DNA from: Prostheceraeus crozeri | Lineage: Eukaryota > Platyhelminthes > Polycladida > Euryleptidae | DNA: 64,000 bases | NCBI GenBank assembly: GCA_907163375.1 | Contig: CAJQUW010001750.1 | Span: 124,001 to 188,000 of the forward strand | Reading direction: 5' to 3' | In this document: in pieces, positions 39,756 through 51,084 of the stretch | How the letters are laid out: each line of letters begins with the position of its first letter | Position numbering within the stretch: the stretch's first letter is position 1 | The notes under the pieces: model-generated | Told to the model about the DNA's origin: nothing | Database searches by the model: none | Seen by the model: only the letters and a program-made list of their open reading frames with translations | Made by a program: the position numbers and the translations under genes

Positions 39756-42700
39756 GTCACACCTCTGCCTGACGCCGTAGCGAACGGTCGCATCATCTGC
39801 TCCTTCGTTCAGGCAACTACGTACTTCGCTTTCTACACGTACAGCTAGTTCACCTTGCCACATGATTTTTATACCTGCGAACTTCTTAGATATTCTGCTT
39901 CTCTACTGCTCTATCGCCTGAGCCTTCGTCGTATTTCAAGGCCGATCTGGACTTTTTAGCTGATCGTCTTTCATTAATCGTCACCATTTCCCATTACTTC
40001 TCTTTGTCCTGTCTGCCTGTTTTCAACCTCTGAGTCATGGCCATCACGCTGATTTCGTCATTCTCGCTGCTTCTACTTTAGACATGTACGTCTCTATCCT
40101 ATTGTGAACATATTCTACAGTCCGCTGACAGTGACCTTCGCTAAGTCATGAATCATGCCATCCCTTCGCCTCATCTGATGCTTTCACATTATGACGTGTA
40201 TTGGAGCTGATTGCTGCCTTGTCTCTCTCCCACTGCGATACTCGCGTGAAGAACTCCTTCGCCTCCGCTCGCCCTCTCTTCCCTTGGGAAGGAAAGTGCG
40301 CCGGCGATTATTCTTTCACCGCCTACTATCTAAGCCTGGGCGAGAGCGAACTCCCCAACTCCCCTTTCTCCGAAAAGACCACCTCACTGGCAATGATCCT
40401 GACGATTCTCCCTCTGTTTCGACGGATCAACTACGTCACTCATTAACTTCCCATTCACGGCCTCTGACTGCTAATGTTCCTCTCTCAACGACTAACAATG
40501 ATGCTAATTACAGCTGCGGAATTCCAGTCAGGATTTCCCGACGCTCAACTCTAATTGTGAAGCGTGGCCATGACCGTAACCATCGTCAACGACATCTCCG
40601 TACTCTACCTCGTCTGGACCGTCACCATCTTCACATCGGCTCTTCTGAGAATGTTAACCTACTCAACTTCGGCTCCTTAAATGTTAGATCTCTCCTCCAC
40701 AAAGATGATGACATTGTGGAAATCTTACGTGATCGATCTTTCATTTCCATGTTCCTTGTGGAGACGTGGCATGACGGAGACTCCGTTTGCATCAGGAGAC
40801 TCCGTCAACTTGGTTACAATGTTGCCGATCGACCTCGTCATCGTGGATCGACGAATGCCATGTCCACCAATCACGGTGGAGTAGCTGTCGTCTCTGTGCC
40901 CTTTGTCCATCATAAGATCATCCAAATTGATTTGGAAATAAAAACGTTGGAGTTTATCTGTGTTCGGCTGTCATGCGGCAGCTTCAGCGCTGTTGTTTTG
41001 CTGATTTATCGTACAGGTCCGATTTCGTCGTCCTTCTTCAACGAGTTATCACGCATCATCTGTTCCCTAGCAACCTTCTCCGATCCATTTATTGTCGTGG
41101 GAGACTTAAACATTCACTTGGAACGACATGATAATCCTCATACTCGTGAATTTTTTGACCTTATGTCTTCTCATGGATTATTTTCGCGAATCAATTGTCC
41201 TACTCATAACTTGGGTGGATTCTTGGACATTCTCTTCACTCAAAACGACTGCTTGCCACTTAAAGTTGAAGTCACAGAAGTCGGCCTCTCCGACCATTCC
41301 CTCATTTCCTGGTCATATCCCGGCTGTCGTCCTCCACCGCGTTATACGAGCATTACCTATCGACCTTGGTGCCGTCTCAACAAAGAATTACTCTATGAGA
41401 CCCTAGCTACCTCGTCCTTGTCTGATCAATCCCAATGGCAGGGCCTTGATGTGAACGAACTGGCTTCTCTATATGACTACACTCTGACTGCAGCAATTGA
41501 ACAACAAATACCCTTACGCACTGCAAGAATTCGGCAACGTCCATCTGATCCATGGTACGATACTGAGTGTCGAGACGCCAAACGCCAGGTTCGTCAACTT
41601 GAACGCTCCCTACGAAGACCTCACAGTACTGACTCCTCATCCGATCCTCAACATTATTCTAATCTTGATGCTTTTAAAGCTGCTGTGAGGTATTATCGCT
41701 CCTTGTTGAAAGAAAAACGTGAATCCTTCTGGTACTCAAAAGTTACATCTGAAGTCGGTAACCCTCAGGGTTTATGGCGTTCTTTCAAGTCCTTAATGGG
41801 TCGAAATCGCCTACCTCATCCATTTTTCCTCAGTGCTAAAGATATTCATGAGACATTCACTCAGAAGATACAAAGGATCCAAGATGCTACGACTGATTTC
41901 TCTCCTCCGCACTTCTCTCACAGTGTATCCGATTCAAGTTTTGAGTGTTTCCAAACAATTACAGATGAAGACATCCTAAATGCTGTACATAACTTACCCA
42001 ACAAATCATCAGCTAGTGATGTAATTCCTACGACTCTTTTGAAAGAACTCATTCCATCTCTGCTGCCTTTTCTGAGTCATCTGTTCAATACTTCGTTGTC
42101 TTCAGGTATTTTCCCGTCCCGTTGGAAGCGAATTATGATTACCCCTGTGGTTAAGAAGGGCTGCAGTGATCCGAATGCCGCGACATCTTACCGTCCTATC
42201 TCTAACCTTACTGTCGTCTCCAAACTTTTTGAGCGCCTGGTATCTGCGCAACTTCGTTCATACCTGTATGCAAACAACTTAATTCCTGCAACTCAGTCTG
42301 CATATCGACCGCATCACTCGTGTGAGACTGCCATTCTTCGTATAACCTCCAACGTTCTTCTTGCTGCAGACAACGGTAGCTTAAGTCTCCTTACCTTCCT
42401 TGATCTGTCAGCCGCATTTGACACAATCGATCATCACATCCTTCTGGCCCGTTTACAATCAAATTTTGGCTTTACTGGTACTGCCTTGCTGTGGATTGAA
42501 TCATTCATACGTGGACGATCAAGTCGTGTAGCTTTTAATTCTACATTATCTGATTTCAGTCCTGTGATAGCTGGTGTTCCACAGGGCTCCGTGATTGGAC
42601 CGCTACTGTTTGTTCTCTATACATCCGAACTCTCCAGAATCATACCACAGTTTGACCTGTCCCTACAAATGTATGCCGACGATGTACAGGTGTATGGTCA

Positions 42701-43656
42701 CTGTCATCCTGACGACTCAAGTGACTTGGTCTCTCGCATGGTTAAGTGTGTAGATCAGGTTATTGCGTGGTGCTCATCGAATCGTCTACTATTAAATGCA
42801 AGCAAATGCGAGATAATGTGGTGTTCATCTTCCCGTCGTGCTTCATCCCTTCCTAATGACTCCATTCGTGTTGGAAATCATATGGTGAAACCATCTTCGT
42901 CTGTTCGCTGTCTTGGTGCTATCATAGACTCGGAGGTCTCTTTTCGTGCTCATGTGACTCATGTTGCATCCTTGTGCTTTGGTGTCTTGCGACAGATACG
43001 TTCCATCGGCCGCTCTCTGTCTCGTCCTCTCCTTATCAAACTAATAGAATCACTGGTCTTGCCTCTCCTCGACTTTTGTAATTCTATCCTGGCCGGTATT
43101 CCACGTAAACTCTCTAATAAGTTTCAATCCGTGTTACATGCTAGTGCACGTTTGATTTTTGGAACTTCACGCTTTTCATCTGTAAGTCCTCTACTTCGAG
43201 ATCTGGGTTGGCTTCCTGCGGACATCCGTCCGCTTTATAGGCTGGCTGCGTTGACACATGCATGTTTTCATAGAAAAGCTCCTTCTTACCTGGCCCACGA
43301 CTTCAAATACACTTCTTCAAGACGCCCTGGTCTTCGATCCTCAACAACACTATCACTAATTGTTCCTCGGGTAAAGTGCCCAACTATCGGGGGACGTTCA
43401 TTTTGTGTGCAAGCCTCTCGTACATGGAACTCATTACCACCGCATATAACGAACATTTCTGAACCGCATATTTTTAAGAAATCAATTAAGCAGCATTTCT
43501 TAAAATCCTGTTATACGTAATTTTTGTACTAAATGCTTTTTACTTACATACTTTTATTATTATAATTTTGATGAAATTTTGTACAGTGGCCTTGAGACGT
43601 GTAAACATGTGAAATGTCACTCAAATATAATTCGTTCCTGACTGACTGACTGACTG
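39756..43656 (+). mobile_element. Full-length-looking LINE of the CR1/L2/Crack group
   Basis: The 3.9-kb element sits in the BEL/Pao gag between ACCTAT duplications. It has a 435-base 5' UTR, one long ORF, a 130-base 3' UTR and a tail of about five GACT units (43638-43657). Tetranucleotide tails are usual in CR1/L2-type LINEs. It is the best preserved retroelement of the nest and thus one of its most recent insertions. Confidence 0.85.
40191..43520 (+). CDS. LINE endonuclease/reverse transcriptase polyprotein, intact
   Basis: The 1109-residue ORF has no interruption. After a basic N-terminal 150 residues comes an APE endonuclease: FGSLNVRSLL, FLVETWH, VVGDLNIHLE, FLDILFT and GLSDHSLISW, which supply the Asn, Glu, Asp-x-Asn and Ser-Asp-His catalytic boxes. 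The reverse transcriptase follows: ITPVVKKG, SYRPISNL, FLDLSAAFDTIDH (motif A), GVPQGSVIGPLLFVLY (motif B) and QMYADDVQVY (motif C). The C-terminus has FGTSRFSSVSPLLRDLGWLP and RTWNSLPPHI, shared by the CR1/Crack/Daphne LINEs. It carries out target-primed reverse transcription. All key residues are present, so it could be, or recently was, active. There is no separate ORF1 in the copy. Confidence 0.92.
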   Translation: MTCIGADCCLVSLPLRYSREELLRLRSPSLPLGRKVRRRLFFHRLLSKPGRERTPQLPFLRKDHLTGNDPDDSPSVSTDQLRHSLTSHSRPLTANVPLSTTNNDANYSCGIPVRISRRSTLIVKRGHDRNHRQRHLRTLPRLDRHHLHIGSSENVNLLNFGSLNVRSLLHKDDDIVEILRDRSFISMFLVETWHDGDSVCIRRLRQLGYNVADRPRHRGSTNAMSTNHGGVAVVSVPFVHHKIIQIDLEIKTLEFICVRLSCGSFSAVVLLIYRTGPISSSFFNELSRIICSLATFSDPFIVVGDLNIHLERHDNPHTREFFDLMSSHGLFSRINCPTHNLGGFLDILFTQNDCLPLKVEVTEVGLSDHSLISWSYPGCRPPPRYTSITYRPWCRLNKELLYETLATSSLSDQSQWQGLDVNELASLYDYTLTAAIEQQIPLRTARIRQRPSDPWYDTECRDAKRQVRQLERSLRRPHSTDSSSDPQHYSNLDAFKAAVRYYRSLLKEKRESFWYSKVTSEVGNPQGLWRSFKSLMGRNRLPHPFFLSAKDIHETFTQKIQRIQDATTDFSPPHFSHSVSDSSFECFQTITDEDILNAVHNLPNKSSASDVIPTTLLKELIPSLLPFLSHLFNTSLSSGIFPSRWKRIMITPVVKKGCSDPNAATSYRPISNLTVVSKLFERLVSAQLRSYLYANNLIPATQSAYRPHHSCETAILRITSNVLLAADNGSLSLLTFLDLSAAFDTIDHHILLARLQSNFGFTGTALLWIESFIRGRSSRVAFNSTLSDFSPVIAGVPQGSVIGPLLFVLYTSELSRIIPQFDLSLQMYADDVQVYGHCHPDDSSDLVSRMVKCVDQVIAWCSSNRLLLNASKCEIMWCSSSRRASSLPNDSIRVGNHMVKPSSSVRCLGAIIDSEVSFRAHVTHVASLCFGVLRQIRSIGRSLSRPLLIKLIESLVLPLLDFCNSILAGIPRKLSNKFQSVLHASARLIFGTSRFSSVSPLLRDLGWLPADIRPLYRLAALTHACFHRKAPSYLAHDFKYTSSRRPGLRSSTTLSLIVPRVKCPTIGGRSFCVQASRTWNSLPPHITNISEPHIFKKSIKQHFLKSCYT

Positions 43657-43662
43657 ACCTAT

Positions 43663-44761
43663 AGAATTGTTGAAGTTTGATGGAAACCCTTTGGAATATG
43701 CCGAGTTTATCAAATGCTTCTCCGATCACATTGAGAAAACGGTTACTGATTCCTCCGTGCGACTTACAAGATTGATAGCACAATGCACTGGAAAGGCCAA
43801 AGAAGCGGTTAGAAGCTGTGTCAACCTCCCAGCTGTCGACGGCTATAAAGTGGCAAAAGAGACACTGTTCCAGAATTTCGGACAACCGTACATGGTCGCG
43901 AATTCCTATGTAAAGAAGTTGAAAGACGTCCGTGTTCGGAAACCCGATGCCGTCAGCTTGTTGGAGTTTGCTCGTGTTCTCCAATGCTGCCACAGAGCAA
44001 TGTCGAGTCTTGGCACCGAATATACTTCACGTTTAGACAACGAAGAACTCTTGAAATCTCTGATGAAGAAATTGCCATCAAATGAACTCCAAAAAGGCTG
44101 GTGCAGGGTTGCTGGCAGTATGATATGTCAAGGGAAGATGGCATGTTTTCATCATTTCGTCGAATTTGTGCATGACACAGGCTGTCGCCTAAATAACCCC
44201 TATGCTGACGAATTGTTTAGTCAAACTCATCAGAATAAAGCAGTTGTGAATGCTGTTACAAGGAGTTCGGATGCTTCAAGTGCTAAGCCGAATCATTGTC
44301 CTGTGTGTGAAGGTTCACATGCAATTTGGACTTGCTCCAAGTTCAAGCAGATGAACATAAACGAGCGCTGGGAAACAGTTAAAAAAACAAAACCTGTGCA
44401 TGAGCTGCCTACGGCGAGGGCATAATATCAAGAATTGCAGAAAACGGTTTACTTGCAGACACCCAAAATGTGGCAAATTTCACAATACTCTGCTGCACAA
44501 TTCAAACCATCCTACTGTTAGGACAGAAGCAACAAAATGGGAAGAATTGACAGACCTAGATAAATCAAGTCTCACTTCAGATCCTACATCGAATCAAATC
44601 AGCTGCTGTTCCAGCACACAGACAAAAGACAAAGTATGCTTCAAGATTGTTCCGGTTCGAATCAAGGGTCCTTTGAAGGAGGTAGAGACATACGCGTTCA
44701 TGGATGGTGGATCGGATTCCACACTGTGTCTCAAAAGTTTGGCCAAAGAAATTGGAATTGG
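43663..44761 (+). pseudogene. BEL/Pao gag C-terminal part and aspartic protease
   Basis: It starts with LLKFDGNPLEYAEFIKCF, the BEL/Pao capsid-like domain, continues with Cys/His zinc knuckles (CPVCEGSHAIWTC and CLRRGHNIKNC types) and reaches the protease active site AFMDGGSDSTLC, where BEL proteases have a D-S/G-G motif. The Penelope-like insert follows. Fossil; broken. Confidence 0.8.
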
Positions 44762-45410
44762 CGCAAGTGATTCAAAAGAACAGGGGTGTCTTCTTAGGTT
44801 TATTGGCTAAAAGAATTACTAAAAACAATATGTACAGGCCCAACGTTTCGCGTGTTCACGCTTCCTCAGGGGCAAAACAGATAAGACCTACGGCTAAAAT
44901 CGTCAGTACAGCACAGGAGAGCGCTCTATCTTAGAGCGTTGTCCTTTTATACGTTCTGGTGCGGGGTGTGAGAATCAGACATCAGAAATCGATCAATTCG
45001 TGTTTTCGGTTTATCGTAGGCTTCAGGCATTTAATAAAACGAGCTTCACTTAACCGAGTGTCCACCGGACTCTTGCATTTTTCCAAGATATCTAATGTGA
45101 AGTCGTCAATAGAGGAAACCTGATAACAATTAATTCTGTGGTCAGCCAAAGCACTGCTGATATTACTATTGAAAGACCGACTGTGTTCATTGAAGCGGAA
45201 TTTAAAAGGGCGACTTGTCTGCCCGACGTACGTATTGTGGCAAAAATTGCAAGTAAACTTGTAAACTAAAAATTTGCTCGAACAAGTGTAATTGCTGGGT
45301 AGGCGATTACAGGCAATACAATTTTCGTGCTTTTCAATTCTAGGTTTGCATTGAAGATTATTATATAAGTTAGAGTTAGGGACATCAACCAATGATACAG
45401 GTAAGTCTGT
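44762..45410 (-). repeat. Left inverted arm of the Penelope-like palindrome
   Basis: Reverse complement of 45953-46600. It contains a 136-aa minus ORF (44982-45392) that repeats the C-terminal GIY-YIG domain, plus a hammerhead-like motif. Confidence 0.88.
44842..44872 (-). ncRNA. Hammerhead ribozyme-like core, minus strand
   Basis: On the minus strand CTGAGGA (fits CUGANGA), a GCGTG/CACGC helix II with a short loop, then GAAA. Helix I can form from CCC before the core and GGG after it; helix III would be very short, as reported for Penelope-like hammerheads that act as dimers. Confidence 0.6.
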
Positions 45411-46380
45411 GGCCTTAAGCGAGTTGAAAAATAGATTTAATATTAGCCCGGATCTCTATGCTCGCTACATAGACGACATAATTATAGGCCCATTTGAAAA
45501 AGAATTTGACTTCTCCGTAATCTTGGACGTCTTCAATAGTATTAACGAAAACATTAAATTCACCATAGAGATTCCAGAAGAAGGAGTTTTAAACTTCCTG
45601 GATTTAAGCATTCACATAAAAGAAGGAGAACTGAATTACAGCTGGTTCGAAAAGCCTTTTCACTCCGGTACCTCTTTGCGTATAGATAGTTACGTTCCTA
45701 GTCACGTTAAAAATAACTACCTAAGGAATACAGTAGAATATGCTCAAAAAAGATGCAGCTCGCAAGCTTCTTTTGACAGTGCTAAGACCAAGTTAAAGAA
45801 AAAATTCCAACACAACGGTTTCTATGCCAACAGCATATTTAAAAATAAAAAGCACAAGCAAGAATCCAAGTCAAATAATAAAACCAATATCCTAAAAATT
45901 AAATACGTAAATGATAGCACCAGCCGTCAAATTCGTACCCTCATCGGAAATTATGACTTACCTGTATCATTGGTTGATGTCCCTAACTCTAACTTATATA
46001 ATAATCTTCAATGCAAACCTAGAATTGAAAAGCACGAAAATTGTATTGCCTGTAATCGCCTACCCAGCAATTACACTTGTTCGAGCAAATTTTTAGTTTA
46101 CAAGTTTACTTGCAATTTTTGCCACAATACGTACGTCGGGCAGACAAGTCGCCCTTTTAAATTCCGCTTCAATGAACACAGTCGGTCTTTCAATAGTAAT
46201 ATCAGCAGTGCTTTGGCTGACCACAGAATTAATTGTTATCAGGTTTCCTCTATTGACGACTTCACATTAGATATCTTGGGAAAATGCAAGAGTCCGGTGG
46301 ACACTCGGTTAAGTGAAGCTCGTTTTATTAAATGCCTGAAGCCTACGATAAACCGAAAACACGAATTGATCGATTTCTGA
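45409..46380 (+). CDS. Penelope-like RT C-terminus plus GIY-YIG endonuclease
   Basis: The 323-residue ORF begins inside the reverse transcriptase with LYARYIDDIIIGPF, which holds the YxDD active site, followed by ILNFLDL-type and thumb segments. A CIACNRL zinc-like linker leads to a GIY-YIG nuclease: FLVYKFTCNFCHNTYVGQTSRPFKFRFNEH, with the catalytic Tyr, Arg and the later Glu region (LSEARFIKCL). The protein ends KHELIDF. RT motifs before the YxDD are missing, so the copy is 5'-truncated and could not move by itself. The ORF otherwise looks undamaged. Confidence 0.85.
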   Translation: MALSELKNRFNISPDLYARYIDDIIIGPFEKEFDFSVILDVFNSINENIKFTIEIPEEGVLNFLDLSIHIKEGELNYSWFEKPFHSGTSLRIDSYVPSHVKNNYLRNTVEYAQKRCSSQASFDSAKTKLKKKFQHNGFYANSIFKNKKHKQESKSNNKTNILKIKYVNDSTSRQIRTLIGNYDLPVSLVDVPNSNLYNNLQCKPRIEKHENCIACNRLPSNYTCSSKFLVYKFTCNFCHNTYVGQTSRPFKFRFNEHSRSFNSNISSALADHRINCYQVSSIDDFTLDILGKCKSPVDTRLSEARFIKCLKPTINRKHELIDF

Positions 46381-46600
46381 TGTCTGATTCTCACACCCCG
46401 CACCAGAACGTATAAAAGGACAACGCTCTAAGATAGAGCGCTCTCCTGTGCTGTACTGACGATTTTAGCCGTAGGTCTTATCTGTTTTTCCCCTGAGGAA
46501 GCGTGAACACGCGAAACGTTGGGCCTGTACATATTGTTTTTAGTAATTCTTTTAGCCAATAAACCTAAGAAGACACCCCTGTTCTTTTGAATCACTTGCG
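45953..46600 (+). repeat. Right inverted arm of the Penelope-like palindrome
   Basis: Plus-strand copy of the element's 3' end, including the GIY-YIG coding part, 3' UTR and hammerhead-like motif. Confidence 0.88.
46489..46523 (+). ncRNA. Hammerhead ribozyme-like core, plus strand
   Basis: CTGAGGA at 46493-46499, GCGTG/CACGC helix II, GAAA at 46513-46516, with CCC and GGG positioned for helix I. Penelope-like elements are known to carry hammerheads in this terminal position. Cleavage activity is not shown by the sequence. Confidence 0.62.
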
Positions 46601-49600
46601 ACATGAAAAGTCTTCTGTATGCGGCTATCATGCTCAAATTGGAATTGAATCGAAATCGCTGCCCTTCAATTATAATGTTCGAACATTGAATGGTGAGAAA
46701 AAAGTGACAACTGATAGGGTCCAGTTCAGTATCAGCTCAATTGGAGTGAGAGCGTATCATCGGTTGGAAGATGTTCTCACAACTGAATTGATTCCTGTAG
46801 ATGAAGAAAATCTTGTGCAACCTGAAGAATTGAGGGATTGGCCTCATCTAGCCAAATTGAAGATGCACCATATTCCGTTTGGTAAAGTAGGGATTCTAAT
46901 AGGAATGGAGCATCATGAGCTGATTGAACGACAACTTGATGTTCGAAAAGGAGGACCAAACGATCCAATTGCGATCAAAACACCTCTAGGTTGGACTGTA
47001 TGTGGCAAGATTGACCGAATTGCGGAACCCAGGGAAAGACGAATCAACTTTGCTGTTTCTGAATTTGACAAAACTATAAGTGAACAGCTGGACAAACTGT
47101 ACAACACGGAATTTGGAGATAGTATGATTCAAACAAAGTGCATGTCTGCCGACGATGTTAAGGCTGACCGAATGCTGAAAGAATCGATCGAGCTGATAAG
47201 TGGACATTATCAAGTCAATCTGCCGTTCAAAAGCAATCCGCCACATTTGCCCAATAACTATGACACCGCCTTGAAGAGGTTGTACCAGTTGAAGAGACGA
47301 TTATCTGGAAGCGAATCTTGGAACGCCTACCATGGCGTGTTGAAGCAATACGAACTAGAAGGTGCGTCACAGCATGTTGGAACAATTTCAGAGTACAAGG
47401 AAGAATCCTGTTGGTTCCTACCTCACCATGGAGTATGGTCTCCCAAAAAGCCTGGAGTACCACGAGTTGTCTTCGACTGCGCATCAAAACACCAAGGAAC
47501 GTCAATCAATGATCAGTTAATGAAGGGTCCCGACAATACCAACACATTAGTCGGAGTCATTCTGCGGTTTCGAGTTGGCAAAATTGCTGTTACCTCGGAC
47601 ATCAAGCGAATGTTCCATCAAGTCTTTGTGCCTCCGGAACAAAGGAAGAACCTGCGCTTCCTTTGGTGGCCTGATTTGGATCCTTCAAAATTACCTGAAA
47701 TTTACGAAATGAAGGTACACATCTTCGGTGCTACCTCGTCGCCAAGCGTTTGTAGCTTTGCCTTGAGAAGGACGGCAACAGACAACGAAGAGGAATTTCC
47801 GAAAGAAGTAGTGGAAACTATAAAGCGCGACTTCTACGTCGACGATCTCGTCAAGTCGTTTGATTGTGAAAGGGAAGCAGTCAGAACATGTCAACAAGTT
47901 ACAGACATTGTTGCAAGAGCGGGATTCAAGCTAACCAAATGGATATCCAACAGCCGAGAAGTGATTCGTTCGTTTGAAACTGCTGAGAGAGCTTCAATGA
48001 TCAAGGATTTGAATATGGACCATGACAAGCTACCTCTGGAGAAAATCCTAGGAATTCACTGGGACATAGAAGCTGATTCATTGACGATGACTGGAAGAGA
48101 TGTCCACTTTCCTCACACCAGAAGAGGAGTGCTTTCGTCAATTTCTGTCATTTACGATCCACTGGGAATCGCAAGTCCAATACTTCTAGCCGGAAGGGAA
48201 ATCCATCAAGAGCTTTGTCAGATGAAAGCAGAATGGGATGAAAAGCTACCGGATGAAATTGAGATTCGATAGAATGCGTGGTTAAATGGTCTCAAAACTA
48301 TGCAAGTCAGAATCCCTCGATGCTTTCATCCACATGAAGAATCAAAAATAAGAAGACGCGAGATACACCACTTTTCTGACGCTTCAGAGAAGCATGGGTA
48401 TGGAACTGTCACGTATATAAGATTCGTCTACGAAAATGGAGATGTACATTGCAGCTTTATTTATGGAAAGTCTCGAGTGAAGCCCTTGAGGAAAGGAATT
48501 ACAGTCCCTAGACTCGAGCTCACAGCTGCTACTGTATTGGTATCTATCAACGCAATGATGATCCCTGAATTGGAAGATCGTCTTCACATAGACAGTGTTA
48601 CCTACTGGACGGACAGTATGATTGTACTTCATTACCTGCGATCTGAGGAGAAGCAATTGGACAGATTCACTTCGAATCGAATTGGAAAAATCTTGGATGG
48701 ATCTGATGTACTTCAATGGAAATATGTATCATCTCAAGAAAACCCGGCTGATATTGCGTCGCGAGGCACTAAACCAGATCAATCCGACAAAATGGATCAT
48801 TGGCTGAATGGACCTAACTTTCTCTGGACACATGAGAACACTTGGAACTCTCAACCTAATATCTTGAGGTCATCAGAAAATGTTGTTCGTGTTTCGTCTA
48901 TCAAGATAAGCACAGCGGAATTCTGGAAAAGATTATTCGAGCGATATTCTTCGTGGACAGCATTAGTGCGGACTGTTGCCAGAATAATGGAGTCAGTGGA
49001 AAAGTGGAAGAGATATGAAAAATCAAAAGCATCAAATTCCGACAGAAACGTCAGTCCATTGACAGTTGACCTCTTGGACAAAGCTGAAAAGAAGATCCTG
49101 TCCATGGTACAGGAAACGCTGTCTGATCGAATGGAGCAGCTCAAGCAATTGAACGCTGTTGCAATAGACGAATTATTGTGTGTTGGCGGCAGACTACGCA
49201 ATGCTAACATAAGCAATTCAAGCAAGCATCCGATTATTCTACATAATGAACATCCAATAACTAAATTGTTGATTATTGATTGCCACATTAAGAATTTTCA
49301 TCAAGGAATTCACTACACATTATCGAAATTGAGGGAACGATATTGGATCATTCGAGGTGTCAGCACGGTAAAGGGTGTCCTGAGGAAATGTTAAACCTGT
49401 AAGCGTCTACATGGTAGAGTTGGAGAACAAATTACATCGCATTTGCCAAAAGCTCGAGTTGATATCAAAGAAGACTATCAGAAATATCCCTTCGTGTCGG
49501 TTGGAACAGACATGTTTGGACCATTCTACGTCAACCTTGGACCTGGAACAAGAAGAAAATCAGAAGTTCAGTACAAGCGTTATGGATGCATTTTCACCTG

Positions 49601-50360
49601 TATGCGCACTCGCGCAGTGCATTTAGAGATGGTTAGAGATTTGTCCTCTGACAGCTTTTTACAAGCAGTTATGCAATTTGTGGCCAGGCGAGGTTGACCA
49701 ATGGAAATATACAGCGACAATGGCACCAACTTTAAAGGAGCATCAAGCGATATTGTCGACGCTATGAGGAAATGGAATCACGACAATGTTCAAATTCAAT
49801 TGTCAAGCGCAAAGATTCGGTGGACCTTTAATCCACCAGCGGCAAGCCATCAAGGGGGAGTCTGGGAGCGAATGATTCGTTCTATACGCAAGATTTTGAA
49901 TGTCCTGATTTTGAAAAACACATTAAATGAAGAAACATTAAGCACACTATTTTGTGAAGTGGAAAAGATCCTTAATGACCGACCAATCACACGAGTTTCA
50001 TCTGATCCCGATGACTTGGAAGCCCTTACTCCTAATCACCTCTTGCTCCTGAGAAGGAACCCCAGTTCTCAGCCCATCCAGTCTCCAAGTAACAAAAAAG
50101 ATTTGAGAGTGAAATGGAAGTACGCTCAGTTACTTGCCGATCAATTCTGGCTTCGTTGGACTCGAGAATACCTTCCTAGTTTACAGACCAGTCAAAAATG
50201 GCTACGCAGAGTGCGGAACTTACGCAAAGGTGACCTGGTTCTGATTTCGGATGAAAACTCTCCAAGAGGCTGCTGGAAGAAAGGTCTGGTGGAAGAAGCC
50301 TTTCAGGATAGTAAGGGTTGCGTGAGACGTGTGAAGCAGAGGCTGGCTGATGGCTCGTGA
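46601..50360 (+). pseudogene. BEL/Pao pol: reverse transcriptase, RNase H, integrase
   Basis: The region encodes the BEL/Pao pol in order. The RT has RVVFDCASKHQGTSINDQL, TSDIKRMFHQV, FGATSSPSVCSFAL and FYVDDLVKSFD. RNase H begins HHFSDASEKHGYGTVTYI and has VPRLELTAA. The integrase has an H2C2-like zinc region, GTDMFGPFYV, YSDNGTNFKG and HQGGVWERMIRSIRKIL, followed by the C-terminal domain with TPNHLL and KGDLVLI. Fossil with several breaks; domain boundaries are otherwise as expected for the family. Confidence 0.9.
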
Positions 50361-50800
50361 TGGTTCGTGATGTTCGCAAGTTGTGTTTGCTTGAAGAAGA
50401 GATTGTATGATAGTAGTGTTGTTCTTTTTTTTTTGCAGTCGCTCAGATGCCGCGTCCCTTCTCCTTCGAAGTGATCCATAACAATCCTAGGACTTTTCTC
50501 ATCTGCCTTTTGCACTTGCATGTCGTGCGCTAAAATATAGGTGCATTCATGCCGTGCTATTTTATGCTCATTGATTCAAAGCATCTATGTGTTATTGCTC
50601 TGTTCATCACAGATGAACTTCATCGACACTTTCCTGGATTAGCGAACTCTCATCCCATGGATTTTCTACGCTTTTTTCTGCTCGTATTATATGCAGGTGT
50701 ACATGCATTTTCCATTTTTTTGCTGTTAATGTGAATAGAAAAACTACCACATTGTTTCTACATTTTTCCATTTTTGAGGGTAGTTTTTGGTGGGGAGAAA
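50361..50800. other. BEL/Pao region between pol and the 3' LTR
   Basis: Non-coding tail of the element. GAGGGTAGTTTTTGGTGGGGAGAAA directly before the LTR is, in its purine-rich part, a plausible polypurine tract. Confidence 0.5.
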
Positions 50801-51084
50801 TGTAAAAATCTCTACCCTTCTGAAGTCCTGTTATTCTGTTGTCCCATCATTCATATTTCTATTCTGAAAGAGTTCTATGTTGACCGAGAATAATTTCAAA
50901 TTTTTATCTATGACTATGTGGGATTGACATGTATGTGAATTCAATTGTATAACAACAAATATCTTGCTCTTGTGCGCTGGAGGTACAGCATCAAAAAACC
51001 TCGACTTTTAGCGCAGATCAGTACCGTTGTGATTGAGATGCAAAATACACAACATTTGCTGCCATAAACAGATCTTTTTCTACA
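50801..51084 (+). repeat. 3' LTR of the BEL/Pao element
   Basis: Begins TGTAAAAATCTC and ends TTTTTCTACA, followed by ATGCC, the duplicated target. It matches the 5' LTR closely. Confidence 0.85.

Larger units (their letters stand above)
44762..46600. mobile_element. Penelope-like element inserted as a palindrome
   Basis: A 1.84-kb insert in the BEL/Pao protease region. Its first 649 bases (44762-45410) and last 648 (45953-46600) are nearly identical inverted copies of a Penelope-like 3' end. The core between them is the end of the RT domain in plus orientation. Penelope-like elements are known for partial and inverted tandem copies. The arms differ at only a few positions, so the insert is recent. 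The element is 5'-truncated. Confidence 0.85.
38379..51084 (+). mobile_element. BEL/Pao LTR retrotransposon, fossil, with two nested insertions
   Basis: Two 284-bp LTRs (38379-38662 and 50801-51084) begin TGTA and bound the element; ATGCC is found on both outer sides (38374-38378 and 51085-51089). The inside carries gag, aspartic protease, reverse transcriptase, RNase H, an H2C2-type integrase and the BEL-specific C-terminal domain in the expected order. It is interrupted by a LINE (39756-43656) and a Penelope-like insert (44762-46600). Without these it would be about 7 kb. About half a dozen breaks including the insertions. The LTRs are still very similar, so it is not ancient. Confidence 0.9.
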
